Assembly (NCBI GenBank): GCA_032718475.1
Contig: JAUCBJ010008244.1
Location: forward strand, 1-64,000
Source: Nemertoderma westbladi
Taxonomy: Eukaryota > Xenacoelomorpha > Nemertodermatida > Nemertodermatidae
Length of the DNA: 64,000 nt
Direction of reading: 5' to 3'
The notes beneath the pieces were generated by a model that was given only the letters and a program-made list of their open reading frames with translations, searched no databases and was not told where the DNA came from. This document shows positions 11,770 to 21,636 of this stretch, piece after piece (position 1 is the stretch's first letter; the number at the start of each line of letters is the position of its first letter). The position numbers were made by a program, and so were the translations under genes.

Positions 11770-12577
11770 GTAGGAATGTGTTTTACTGAACTACGGTTCG
11801 GTAGGACTAAAGTTATTTGAAAATTTTGTATTTTGAGGTAAAAATTTATATTTGATTAGCTAAGTGCTAATTTTTTGAAATAAAATTTGATTTGAACCGC
11901 GTGTAAAATATTTTTGGAATTGAATACCGGTGTTTAAAAGGGTTTAAATACCATATTGTACCGGTACAAAATTTTCGTAAAAGTAAAACCTAACTCTTTT
12001 TTTTTTCAGGATTCAGTTCTCATTTCTAGACTGTAACGGGAGCAAGACCGTGTTTAGCAAGTTTGGGAGATAGATAACTCAACAACTTTGGTTGGGAAAA
12101 TCGCGCTTCGTCCGCAACGCTGAAAACGGAAAGGTTCACGTCCGGTTTGTATCTGGGAATCTGTTTTTCTGGAGAATTATTGGAGTGGGTGAGTTCGAAA
12201 AGTTGCATAAATAAGTTAGGCATTACCGTATTAGTTAAAATTATTGTGGGTTCCACTGTCTCAAGTATTTATGCATTCCGTATGATTTCTTTGTTCATTG
12301 CTGAATTAGTCCGTATTATTGTATTTAATTTACCTTTTGATAACGCATATCGTTATCCGATTTATTTGTTATAAAATTGGCCGCTAGGCTAATTTTATTA
12401 TATACTTATTCCGTGACATTTATTTACTGTAAAATTGGCCGTCTAGGCTAATTTTATCCATCTGCTATAAAATCGGCCGGTAGGCTAATTTTATATGACT
12501 GTAATTAGTACCGTTTAGATAAAATACGGTAAATTTGATACTTTGACACTCACTTTACTTGACTTACAACTACCGAA
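11770..12577 (+). promoter_or_regulatory. BEL-A leader with three tandem hairpins
   Basis: This 808-nt leader separates the LTR from the gag ATG. A splice-acceptor-like tract (a T run then CAG) lies at about 11997-12009. Near its 3' end are three copies of one hairpin, at 12371-12398, 12430-12456 and 12467-12494. Each has arms of the type TAAAATTGGCC and GGCTAATTTTA around a 4-5 nt loop. The gag start follows 83 nt later. Packaging, dimerisation or translation control is possible but unproven. Confidence 0.7.
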
Positions 12578-15500
12578 ATGAGTGACAAACAAGACTATAC
12601 GAAGAATACACAAACCGACTATGACTCATGCGACGGAGATAAGTCAGCAGCGGAAGAACAACAGGGGAAGACTCGCGAGCCTACCGAACCTACACCGTGT
12701 GCGTCACCAGTACATCCAACGGGAGTACCGGATGCCGTAGTACGAGGCGACGGCAGGACCGAGGACTTTCTAACTGTTCCGCAACCTAGATACAGGGAAA
12801 CGGACATGGTAAGTTCAGTAGGAAGCCAGGAGAGCGTAGTTAGAAGCGTCGGCGGTTACATGGCGCATATTACCAGGAGTATTGGAGAAGGCCAATGCAT
12901 ATTAGACAAGTTAACTGCTCCGATGTCTCGGTTCGAGTTCTACACTCTACAGGTGAGAGTACAGAGTAAAGTATATAAGTCCGTAGATAACCTAATTGGT
13001 CTACAAGATCTAGCTAGACAGAGACAGGATATGGACACTCAGCTTAGAATCCTCGAGGAACTAATGATCGCTAGAGAGAAACTGATTCAGTTTAAGTCGA
13101 CGATTAGACAGATACAACAGGAACAAGCGGACCAGTTGTTAGGTGAGTCAGTTTCGGACGAATTATTGCAACCCGAGGAAGAACAGGAACTGTACCGACT
13201 GGATGGACAATTGAAACACCTAACGGATCACTTACGCATGTGCGGCGAGGACGTCGGAGATTGGGAAACCGTGCCGGAGGCTACGAGGGAAACTTCGCTC
13301 GCACAAATCGAAACGGCACCGGGAACACTAGATCAATCACTGGTGAGTATTCGCAGCGAAATTGGCGAGGTGAGTATGGCTACGTCAGAAATTGCTCGAC
13401 AACAGCAGATCTACAGACAACAACAGGAGTGGGAGGAACAAACTCAATTACTAATGGCACAAGTAGCAGCAGAAGAAGAGAAACTACGCGTTGCGAATGT
13501 TGCGAGAATCTCTCACCTGCAAGAACAAGCTGAGTTGGAAGTAGCCGAAATGGAAAGGTTAGAGTTGGACATTGCACAACAAGCGGCAGCGGCCGAGTTA
13601 GCGCAACGAACGGCAGCGGCCGAGTTAGAGCGACAAGCGGCAGCGGCCGAGTTAGAGCGACAAGCGGCAGCGGCAGCGGCAGCGGCAGCGTCCGAGTTAG
13701 AGCGACAAAGATTAGCTTCAGAAGCGAGAACCGAAATGAAAAAACGGCAAATAAAGGCTCAATCAGCGATACGACAAGCGGAGTTCGAGGCGCAACAACA
13801 ACAAACGGAACAACGTGAGAAAGAAGTTAAACTTCGTTTCGAACTCGAGAAGAAGGCGAGAGAATTAGCCAACGCCAAGGAAGACCTGGATCTACAAGCC
13901 CGCGATCGATCAATGAGATCTCGAGACGGACATGACTTGGACCAGATAGAGGTAAGACATCGCCAAATTCAGGAACGGAAGAAGGAAGGAAGCGTAGGAG
14001 CACCCGGACGGGAACGACAATTAGTAAAGGACTTGTGTCAACGATTCCCACAGGTAACTCATATGTTTGCACCAGTTACGACTAAGGAACCTGTTTCGAT
14101 TGCGGGTAGTAGTAACATTTCTCCTATCCATGGTGCGGCGGAACACAGGTTTGTTATTCCGGACAAGTTTACACCGCCAAGAGCAACGTCGTCGCCTATT
14201 CCGAAAGTCAAGGTAAGTAACCCACCGACTACCGATCGTAGTAGTTTATTGACCGGACCTGCACTACTAACGACAAAACAGCAGAGTCCACCTTTGACAC
14301 CTAAACCCGTTACGCACTACGAATACCCAATTACGTTTCGGCCTACAAGGCCAGTTGATTCAAAAGCGGTTATTCGACCACCGGTCCAGTTTACATCGCA
14401 ATCTACGACTTCGAGGAAGACTTGTGAGCCTACCGAACAACGGAGACCAGTGGATACGCGACCGTTCAACCAGTTTACATCGCAATCTACGACTTCGAGG
14501 AGGACTTGTGAGCCTACCGAACAACGGAGATCAGTGGACGATGTTCCGAAACGAAACGTGAGAATTCGTACGACGCAACGGACACGAGCACGTCGACCAC
14601 CATATCCAGATGATAGTAGTACTTCGAGCGAATCGGATTACCCGAAACGCGAGGTATTTAGAACAGGGGCGGCCGATGAATATAAACGCGAGCGTTCAGA
14701 TAACTCCTTTGTAGACAATCCTCCACAGAATACACCAACACAGAAGGCGTTACAACCAACGGACGCAATCAGTACACAACAGTTCGCCGACATCCTGCGA
14801 CCAGTTGTTAACAAGTTGGCTCAGATCGAGGAGCGTCTGGAGGAAGTTCAAACCGATAGTTCGAGGAACACTGAATTCGAACACGATAGACACCCGAAGG
14901 AACCACAAAGACCGGTACCTTCAAAACACACATCGTATCAGGGAAAAGCGCCAAGAAGGGATATCAACCAGATTACCAACCAAGGACGCGAAACTCTGAA
15001 CGTTGCCGAGGAAATAGCGAAATTCGCAGCTAGACAAGGATTGCCGGTACAACAACCACCGAAGTTTTCCGGTAGCTCAAAACACTGGCACACATTCGTA
15101 GACTATATCGAATCTCAGATCGCCGTGTGCGCCTTTACATCACGGGAGAAGTTTAATTACCTGCTTCAAACGTTGTCAGGAGAACCTAAACGTTTGGCGG
15201 AGACCTTTGTTGGTGTACCGGACGCTTTCGAACTAGCGTACGATCGTTTAACTTCGATATACGGAGGTACAGTCAGCATGGCCAGGTCAGTGATAGAGGA
15301 ACTCTGTAAGGGAGGGGCTATCACTAAACCCGTCGACTTATTAAAACTGGCTGACGAGATAAAGAATGCTATCACTACTTTGAGATCCATTGGACAACTT
15401 GACTACGGGAATACCCCTACAGTCCTATTAAAGATCATAGGACGACTCCACCATCGACTTCGTCGGGAGTGGAGGAAGATCGAATACCAGCGGGAAGAGC

Positions 15501-18500
15501 GGGGTGGATTCTTAAAACTGGAGGATGTGTACCTTTTGATATCCAGGGAGGCAGTGGTAGAAACTCGATCCAACTACACTGACCAGCACATCGTGGCAGA
15601 AGGAATCACCTTGCCATCCTCAAACCGACAAAAACCCCAGACAACATCCACTAAGACGGCCACTTACGCCACACCGACGGAATCACGACAATTCTCGGAC
15701 GGTAGTAGGGTATCTGCGCCCATTGGGACAAAACAGACGAGACAGCAACTCAGTACCGACTTCAGCGGCTGCCAATACTGCGAGCATTTGGGCAAGCGGT
15801 ATATCGGTCACAAGTTGAGAGGTTGTCGACAGTTTCGCGAGTTAAACTCGGAAGAACGACGGCTGCAGATACGGCCATTGGACTCTTGTTGGCGGTGTAC
15901 GCGACACGGACACGTCCGTAAAGATTGCCCAAATACCGACACTTGTCCATCCTGTGGACGCAACCACGACGGTCTGCTCCACACAGACAGCCACACACCG
16001 ACAAAACGCTTCGCCAGGGAACACCCGGAAGCAGCAGCGAGATGTGATGCGGCCTACAGAAATCGAGAATCGAAAACGACTCCAACCTTTGTGACACATA
16101 TAAAGGATTGCTTCTCAGAACAATCCGGATCGTCGGACGAAGAGTCAGAAGACGACGACGTATATTCTGATGGAGACGAACAACCATCGATCGCGCTTCT
16201 GACGACTGACCAACTAAAGGGATTCAGCGTAATTCCGATCAAGATTACTGGCACAAAGGGGAGCAAGAGAATCTACACTATCCTGGATTCAGCCTCATCT
16301 CACAGCTACGTGGATGAGCAGATAGCTGACGTAGTGACGGATCTCAGACACGGTAAGCGCGTCAGTTACACCGTAAGTAGTATGCACGGACAACGTGCAA
16401 TACCAGTGACACGAGTTAAGTTGGACTTAGACTCTCTTCTTCCAAAATCGCAACACAGCGAGAGGGAGAGGTCTTTGTTACCCTTCAAGGATTTGACTTT
16501 TGCGGCCACCAAAGACTTTAGTAACCTACTAGGTCCGGTCCCAGAACAATCCTTGGAGGACCGTAAGTATTTCAGACACCTTGGTGTACCTGAATGTCCT
16601 GTCAATTATCGATCGGTAGCCATGCTGATCAGGACAGACCAATTCAACCTACATCAAGTGTGGGAAACCAGACCATCGGCAGTCGTGGCGGGAAACGCAT
16701 ACGCCTGCAGAACGCCGATAGGGTGGTATACTCGAGCGCCTGTGCGCACACTGGACATAAGTGACGAGGAAGACGATGTACAAAGTACATGTAGTCTATT
16801 AACTACAAATTCAATTCATTCCTTTTCACACGACATGGACCATACTACCTTACATACAAAACATGACAGACGTGTAACCAGTATGATAAGTCACAAGGAG
16901 CAGCTAATCCACCAGGTGAGTTTAGAACTTGGGGAGAAGACGAGTCAGCTAGAGATTCCATCGACGACAGATGATAACGCCGGAAGGCTTGCGAGTCTAC
17001 CTACCCCAACAACCTCAACAATGCCCATCGATATCGATGATGACGCGTTGAGAAATCATCAATTGGAACAAGCTGTATTGGACAAAGAATTAACGGAGAA
17101 GACTATCAGGTGGTTAGAACAAGATACAGCTGAACCTGGTAGCTACGAACCATGTATGTCGGAACAAGATAAACAATCTTTGAGGATCATGGAAGATACT
17201 ATCCGCCAGACGGAGGACGGACATTATGAGGTAGGGATGTTATGGCGTAGCCAAAATCCTAAACTTATAAATAACTACCCACTGGCTTTAAGACGTCTAC
17301 ACTCAATACGACAACGTCTATTAAAGGACGAGAAAGCCCATCTGCAGTACAACACTCAGATGGAGACGTATTTGACTAAGGGATACGCTATCCGAATGAC
17401 TAACCCAGAGATAGTGACTAACCAGACATACTACCTGCCACATCACTATGTGAGACACCCCGACAAACCAGACAAAGTACGTGTAGTCAATGACTGTGCG
17501 GCTCTGTTTGAGGGAATGTCCCTCAATAGCGAGTTGATGGATGGACCAAACATGAATAATTATCTTATGGGGGTGATTATGCGCTTCCGTCAGCGTCAAG
17601 TAGCCTTTACTTGTGACGTTGAAGCTATGTTTCACCAAGTGAGAGCGTTAGAGCGAGACAGAGACAGTTTGAGGTTCCTCTGGTACCCGGAAGGAGACTT
17701 AAGTCTACCACCGGCGACTTACCAAATGCAAGTTCGCGTTTTCGGTGCCAGGGACAGCCCAAACTGTACGATGTACGCCCTAAAGCAAGCCGCTAGAGAT
17801 CAGAAACACCTGTATGACCCAGAGATAATTAGGATTGTGGAACGTGACTTTTACGTCGACGACGGTTTACAGAGTTGCGACACAGTAGAATGTGCTACAA
17901 CAGTAGCACATCAATTACGGGACTGCTTAGCGGGCGGAGGTTTTAACCTCACCAAATTCGCCTCAAACAGTGCCGAATTAGTAGACTCATTCGGAACGAC
18001 TGAGCGTGGAGGTGGTGACATAGACCTAGAGTTCGAACCACTACCGACGACCAAGGTGTTGGGGCTCTTTTGGGACCCAAACACGGATAACTTTCGAGTG
18101 AAGGTGAGACTGGACAGTCAAGAAAACACACTGACAAAGAGATCATGCTTGTCAAAGTTGAGCCGATTGTTCGATCCATTAGGATTCATCAGTCCAATAA
18201 TACTGCAAGCCCGCATTTATATGCGCAGTATTTGGAAGGATGGACTGACATGGGACGAGCCGATCTCATCAGACCAAGTGGACTTATGGAAGACCTGGGA
18301 GGCAGAATTATCTTCGCTAGAGGATTATTCCATACCCAGAGTCTACTTTCCATTACAAACAACATTTCCTGACAACTTGGAATTACATTGTTTTTCCGAC
18401 GCCAGTGACAACGGTTTTGGTGTGGCAGCGTACTTGCGCAGACAAGTAGACTCAGAAGAATTCGATGTTTCGCTCATTACTTCTAAGGCAAAAACAATGC

Positions 18501-19777
18501 CTACTAAGTACATGACGACACCACGAGCTGAGCTACAAGCCGCAACACTATCAACCACAATTGTGAACCTTATACAGACGGAACTACAGTCAAGTTTACA
18601 GATATTTTATTGGACTGACGCGACGTTGGTTTTATTTTACATAAACAACGACACACTTGAATTCAAGACATTCGTAGCTAACCGTCGCGCAGAAATTCTA
18701 GACCGTTCAATAAAGGAAGATTGGCGACATTGTCCCGGACCACAAAACCCAGCCGATATTGCGTCGCGAGGAATGATGCCTGAGGAATTCTGTAAACCGG
18801 AGAACAAAGAATTTTGGCAACACGGTCCCCAATTCTTGCAGAAATCGACACAAGATTGGCCACCGTTATACGACAACAAGTCTAACACTATCCCTAAGGA
18901 CGCGGAAATCAAGAAACCAAAAAAGGGGAAGGCAAAGAAAAAGACGACGGCGGCAAAACTCAAGAAAAAACCGAAGGCGAAATGGAAAGATATAACTTCA
19001 AAGGTCAAGAGAGGAAGACTTGCGAGCCTTTCTACACCAGACATATCGCCAGACGGTCAACCAGACACGTTACTAGACGGTCAACCAGACATTTTGCCAG
19101 ACATGTCACAAAATGTTCTACCAGACACTAGTAACATACTGACAAATAGTAAAGCCGCAGTTTCCCTATTGGAGCGGCCTTGTATTGACAAACTACCAAT
19201 TTTGACACACTTGAGCAACCATAAGCACGGTGAAACCTCATGTATTACAGATGTGGGTAGTACCTACGCTAATGTAAATACAGGTGTTACTCTGCGCTCA
19301 AGAGACATACCAAACTTGCAACCTATGGTGAGACCTGGGATTAATGTCGGCAGAAAAATAAGTTTACCGAAACCTGCTGACCCCATAGAGTTCAAACCAC
19401 CATTAACGATCGACTTACAAAGTACCGACAATCAAGGTAAGAAGACGAAGAAGGACAAATTACTTGTAGACCCGGACGGATCAACAGTCAACAAGGGAAT
19501 ACTTACCGGCGGACCCGTGGGCCCTTCTAGTAATTCAAAACCTTCCAAATTCTTTGACTTACCTGATGACGTCACAAATACTTACGTCGACCGTATTGTA
19601 AACCTAACAGACTCTTGGTCAAACGCTTGCCGAAAATTAGCGTGGATTGTAAGTTTTGTACAATACGTTAAAGGCAAACGAGACTTTACACGTCGACTTA
19701 CATTGGCTGAGATTGACAGGTGTGAAATTAAATTAATTAGCCATTACCAACTGCGATATTTCGCGATATATCTATAA
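12578..19777 (+). CDS. gag-pol: BEL-A Gag-protease-RT-RNase H polyprotein
   Basis: An uninterrupted 2399-codon frame. In order: an N-terminal region; a Gln/Glu/Ala-rich coiled coil (residues about 150-450, with repeated ERQAAAAEL blocks); a duplicated segment at 595-650; a capsid-like DUF1759 region (about 827-990, starting PKFSGSSKHW); zinc knuckles (CWRCTRHGHVRKDC near 1103 plus neighbouring Cys/His clusters); a retropepsin motif ILDSASSHSYV near 1233 (Ala where Gly is usual); a BEL-type RT with first catalytic Asp 1680 and YVDD at 1759-1762; and an RNase H region ending in NPADIASRG (about 2060). A Lys-rich stretch (2111-2145) and degenerate PDGQPD repeats precede the start of the integrase region. 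The stop at 19777 is followed by integrase in the -1 frame. The ATG at 12578 was chosen because upstream frames are closed. It supplies capsid, protease and polymerase for cytoplasmic reverse transcription. Confidence 0.93.
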   Translation: MSDKQDYTKNTQTDYDSCDGDKSAAEEQQGKTREPTEPTPCASPVHPTGVPDAVVRGDGRTEDFLTVPQPRYRETDMVSSVGSQESVVRSVGGYMAHITRSIGEGQCILDKLTAPMSRFEFYTLQVRVQSKVYKSVDNLIGLQDLARQRQDMDTQLRILEELMIAREKLIQFKSTIRQIQQEQADQLLGESVSDELLQPEEEQELYRLDGQLKHLTDHLRMCGEDVGDWETVPEATRETSLAQIETAPGTLDQSLVSIRSEIGEVSMATSEIARQQQIYRQQQEWEEQTQLLMAQVAAEEEKLRVANVARISHLQEQAELEVAEMERLELDIAQQAAAAELAQRTAAAELERQAAAAELERQAAAAAAAAASELERQRLASEARTEMKKRQIKAQSAIRQAEFEAQQQQTEQREKEVKLRFELEKKARELANAKEDLDLQARDRSMRSRDGHDLDQIEVRHRQIQERKKEGSVGAPGRERQLVKDLCQRFPQVTHMFAPVTTKEPVSIAGSSNISPIHGAAEHRFVIPDKFTPPRATSSPIPKVKVSNPPTTDRSSLLTGPALLTTKQQSPPLTPKPVTHYEYPITFRPTRPVDSKAVIRPPVQFTSQSTTSRKTCEPTEQRRPVDTRPFNQFTSQSTTSRRTCEPTEQRRSVDDVPKRNVRIRTTQRTRARRPPYPDDSSTSSESDYPKREVFRTGAADEYKRERSDNSFVDNPPQNTPTQKALQPTDAISTQQFADILRPVVNKLAQIEERLEEVQTDSSRNTEFEHDRHPKEPQRPVPSKHTSYQGKAPRRDINQITNQGRETLNVAEEIAKFAARQGLPVQQPPKFSGSSKHWHTFVDYIESQIAVCAFTSREKFNYLLQTLSGEPKRLAETFVGVPDAFELAYDRLTSIYGGTVSMARSVIEELCKGGAITKPVDLLKLADEIKNAITTLRSIGQLDYGNTPTVLLKIIGRLHHRLRREWRKIEYQREERGGFLKLEDVYLLISREAVVETRSNYTDQHIVAEGITLPSSNRQKPQTTSTKTATYATPTESRQFSDGSRVSAPIGTKQTRQQLSTDFSGCQYCEHLGKRYIGHKLRGCRQFRELNSEERRLQIRPLDSCWRCTRHGHVRKDCPNTDTCPSCGRNHDGLLHTDSHTPTKRFAREHPEAAARCDAAYRNRESKTTPTFVTHIKDCFSEQSGSSDEESEDDDVYSDGDEQPSIALLTTDQLKGFSVIPIKITGTKGSKRIYTILDSASSHSYVDEQIADVVTDLRHGKRVSYTVSSMHGQRAIPVTRVKLDLDSLLPKSQHSERERSLLPFKDLTFAATKDFSNLLGPVPEQSLEDRKYFRHLGVPECPVNYRSVAMLIRTDQFNLHQVWETRPSAVVAGNAYACRTPIGWYTRAPVRTLDISDEEDDVQSTCSLLTTNSIHSFSHDMDHTTLHTKHDRRVTSMISHKEQLIHQVSLELGEKTSQLEIPSTTDDNAGRLASLPTPTTSTMPIDIDDDALRNHQLEQAVLDKELTEKTIRWLEQDTAEPGSYEPCMSEQDKQSLRIMEDTIRQTEDGHYEVGMLWRSQNPKLINNYPLALRRLHSIRQRLLKDEKAHLQYNTQMETYLTKGYAIRMTNPEIVTNQTYYLPHHYVRHPDKPDKVRVVNDCAALFEGMSLNSELMDGPNMNNYLMGVIMRFRQRQVAFTCDVEAMFHQVRALERDRDSLRFLWYPEGDLSLPPATYQMQVRVFGARDSPNCTMYALKQAARDQKHLYDPEIIRIVERDFYVDDGLQSCDTVECATTVAHQLRDCLAGGGFNLTKFASNSAELVDSFGTTERGGGDIDLEFEPLPTTKVLGLFWDPNTDNFRVKVRLDSQENTLTKRSCLSKLSRLFDPLGFISPIILQARIYMRSIWKDGLTWDEPISSDQVDLWKTWEAELSSLEDYSIPRVYFPLQTTFPDNLELHCFSDASDNGFGVAAYLRRQVDSEEFDVSLITSKAKTMPTKYMTTPRAELQAATLSTTIVNLIQTELQSSLQIFYWTDATLVLFYINNDTLEFKTFVANRRAEILDRSIKEDWRHCPGPQNPADIASRGMMPEEFCKPENKEFWQHGPQFLQKSTQDWPPLYDNKSNTIPKDAEIKKPKKGKAKKKTTAAKLKKKPKAKWKDITSKVKRGRLASLSTPDISPDGQPDTLLDGQPDILPDMSQNVLPDTSNILTNSKAAVSLLERPCIDKLPILTHLSNHKHGETSCITDVGSTYANVNTGVTLRSRDIPNLQPMVRPGINVGRKISLPKPADPIEFKPPLTIDLQSTDNQGKKTKKDKLLVDPDGSTVNKGILTGGPVGPSSNSKPSKFFDLPDDVTNTYVDRIVNLTDSWSNACRKLAWIVSFVQYVKGKRDFTRRLTLAEIDRCEIKLISHYQLRYFAIYL

Positions 19778-20844
19778 ATCAAGGTCAACCAATCAAGTCG
19801 TCACCAATACTGAGTTGGAGTCCGATTATTTATAATGGCTTAATTTGTCATAAATCTCGGCTTCAAAACATTGACTTTAACACAAATTTTAGATACCCAA
19901 TAATAATACCGCAACACCACGAACTACAACGTGCAATGATACTGGACGCACATTTACATCTGAAACACGCTGGAAGACACCACTGTCTTTCCTACTTACG
20001 TACAAGATTTGTATTAATTAGACCCAGTAAAGCGTTAAGTTCAGTGACACGTACGTGTATTATTTGTAAAAAGGTACATTCTAGAATAGGTACCCAAGAA
20101 ATGAGTGAACTTCCACAAGCACGACTTCAAGCATTCAGACCACCTTTTACAGAGACTGGAATTGATTGCTTTGGTCCCATACATACGAAACGTGGACGTA
20201 TACTAGTAAAACGCTGGGGACTGATTTTCACATGTATGTCCAGTAGGGCAGTTCATATTGAACGTGTGATGGATCTTTCCACCAAAGCGTTTATACTAGC
20301 ATTGCGGCGATTTATCGCTAGACGCGGACTAGTGAAATGCTTGTACTCAGACCAAGGGACAAACTTTGTTGGTGCTCGAAATGAGATTGCTAGAGCCTTT
20401 AAGAAATTAGATCATGATCAAATCTCGAACGAACTACAACCTCACAAGATTGTTTGGAAGTTTAATCCTCCAGATAGTCCTTGGAGAGGCGGAGTCTGGG
20501 AGAGATTGATTAGATCTATAAAGACGGCAATGGCAAAAGTCATTCCAGTAAACCACATATTGACAGACGACCAACTGACAACACTGTTTGTTGAAATCGA
20601 GGCAATACTAAATACTAGACCAATAGTATTAGTACCCGATGACAAACAATCTCAGTTTGCTTTGACACCGGCACACCTGCTTATGCAGGCACCGACCACA
20701 TTGACGCCTATTTCTATTCCAATAGAAAGCGATAGCTACGGTAGAAAAGCGTGGAAAATCACGCAACTACTGGCTAACAAATTCTGGGAAATATGGCAAA
20801 ACCATTTTGCCCTCTATTTCTGCCAGAACAACTTGGTACAATAA
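19741..20844 (+). CDS. BEL-A integrase, catalytic part in a shifted frame
   Basis: This frame is -1 relative to gag-pol, is open from 19741 (after a TAG at 19738), and overlaps the gag-pol end by 37 nt. It reads straight through the zinc-binding N-terminus (HLKHAGRHHC ... TCIICKK) and the DDE core: Asp in GIDCFGP (20164), Asp in YSDQGTNF (20350), Glu in VWERLIR (20500). All three catalytic residues are present. No ATG is needed if it is made by frameshifting; the first internal ATG is 19936. No canonical slippery heptamer is seen in the overlap, so this could be programmed recoding or a single disabling indel. The frame closes at 20844 before the C-terminal domain. Confidence 0.85.
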   Translation, partial: PLPTAIFRDISINQGQPIKSSPILSWSPIIYNGLICHKSRLQNIDFNTNFRYPIIIPQHHELQRAMILDAHLHLKHAGRHHCLSYLRTRFVLIRPSKALSSVTRTCIICKKVHSRIGTQEMSELPQARLQAFRPPFTETGIDCFGPIHTKRGRILVKRWGLIFTCMSSRAVHIERVMDLSTKAFILALRRFIARRGLVKCLYSDQGTNFVGARNEIARAFKKLDHDQISNELQPHKIVWKFNPPDSPWRGGVWERLIRSIKTAMAKVIPVNHILTDDQLTTLFVEIEAILNTRPIVLVPDDKQSQFALTPAHLLMQAPTTLTPISIPIESDSYGRKAWKITQLLANKFWEIWQNHFALYFCQNNLVQ

Positions 20845-21085
20845 CACCCGCGCATTAAAGCCGGGAGATCACGTGCTGTTAGCGGAAGTGAATCTAAAAA
20901 GACGCTTCTGGATAACAGGTGTAATTTTAGCCACACATCCATCTATGGATGGAGTGACAAGAACTGTGACGGTACGGACAATTGACGGTCGTACAGTAGA
21001 CAGACCAACTCAACGTCTCGTACTTCTTGAAGAGACTCGTAACGAGTCTGGAGACTACAAATCTCCACCTAATACTAGTAAATAA
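20801..21085 (+). CDS. BEL-A integrase C-terminal domain (back in gag-pol frame)
   Basis: After a +1 shift near 20806 in a T/C run, the gag-pol frame resumes with ALKPGDHVLLAEVN, RFWITGVILATHP, GVTRTVTVRTIDG and RPTQRLVLL. This matches the C-terminal DUF5641-type domain of BEL/Pao integrases. It overlaps the preceding frame by about 40 nt and ends at TAA 21085. Catalytic core and C-terminal domain are therefore encoded in different frames in this copy. Confidence 0.8.
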   Translation, partial: TILPSISARTTWYNNTRALKPGDHVLLAEVNLKRRFWITGVILATHPSMDGVTRTVTVRTIDGRTVDRPTQRLVLLEETRNESGDYKSPPNTSK

Positions 21086-21636
21086 TTAGGAGTTTACAAA
21101 TAGATTTCACGGACCTGTACACCGTAGTAAAGACAGCGGTAGAATTCCATTGTCTTTATATGTGAACATTGAGGGTAGTACCCTTATGTGTCACATAGGA
21201 GCGGGATTTGTAGGTATAAGAAATGGAATTCTACTTGGAACTCACAATATTGAGACATTTTCGAAATTTTAGACAATCCATTTGGATTTGAAAAATTTTT
21301 AAAATTTTCTCCAGTAAATAGATTTCAGGGTACAGTCGGGTGGAACTTAAAATTAGAGAAACAAGAGAGGAAGACTTGCGAGCCTTTCTTAAAATTTTAA
21401 TTAAATTTTACACGGTCTTGTTTCAATAAGTTACGTCAAAATAGACTCCCCTATATTTATTACTAATTCTTGACTGCTTATTTTCTGATAATAGTTTGGG
21501 ATCAAAAGGTGAGTATTTTAGACTCACAGCCAGTTTAGCCCAAATTCGTTTTTATTTCGGCAAAAAATTTTAGATAAGAAGCAGCGTGTCATTAAAGAAA
21601 CCCTAGATCTTAGGCTATGGGTAGGAGGTTAGAGCG
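21086..21636 (+). promoter_or_regulatory. Spacer between pol and ORF3 with a long stem-loop (21139-21234)
   Basis: A perfect 13-bp inverted repeat (GTAGAATTCCATT at 21139 and AATGGAATTCTAC at 21222) extends inward with small bulges (TTATA/TATAA) and encloses a second hairpin (GGGTA/TACCC). The position, between integrase and the extra ORF, would suit an RNA export, splicing or internal-initiation element, but that is inference. One copy of the element-wide dyad motif lies at 21369-21385. Confidence 0.65.
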
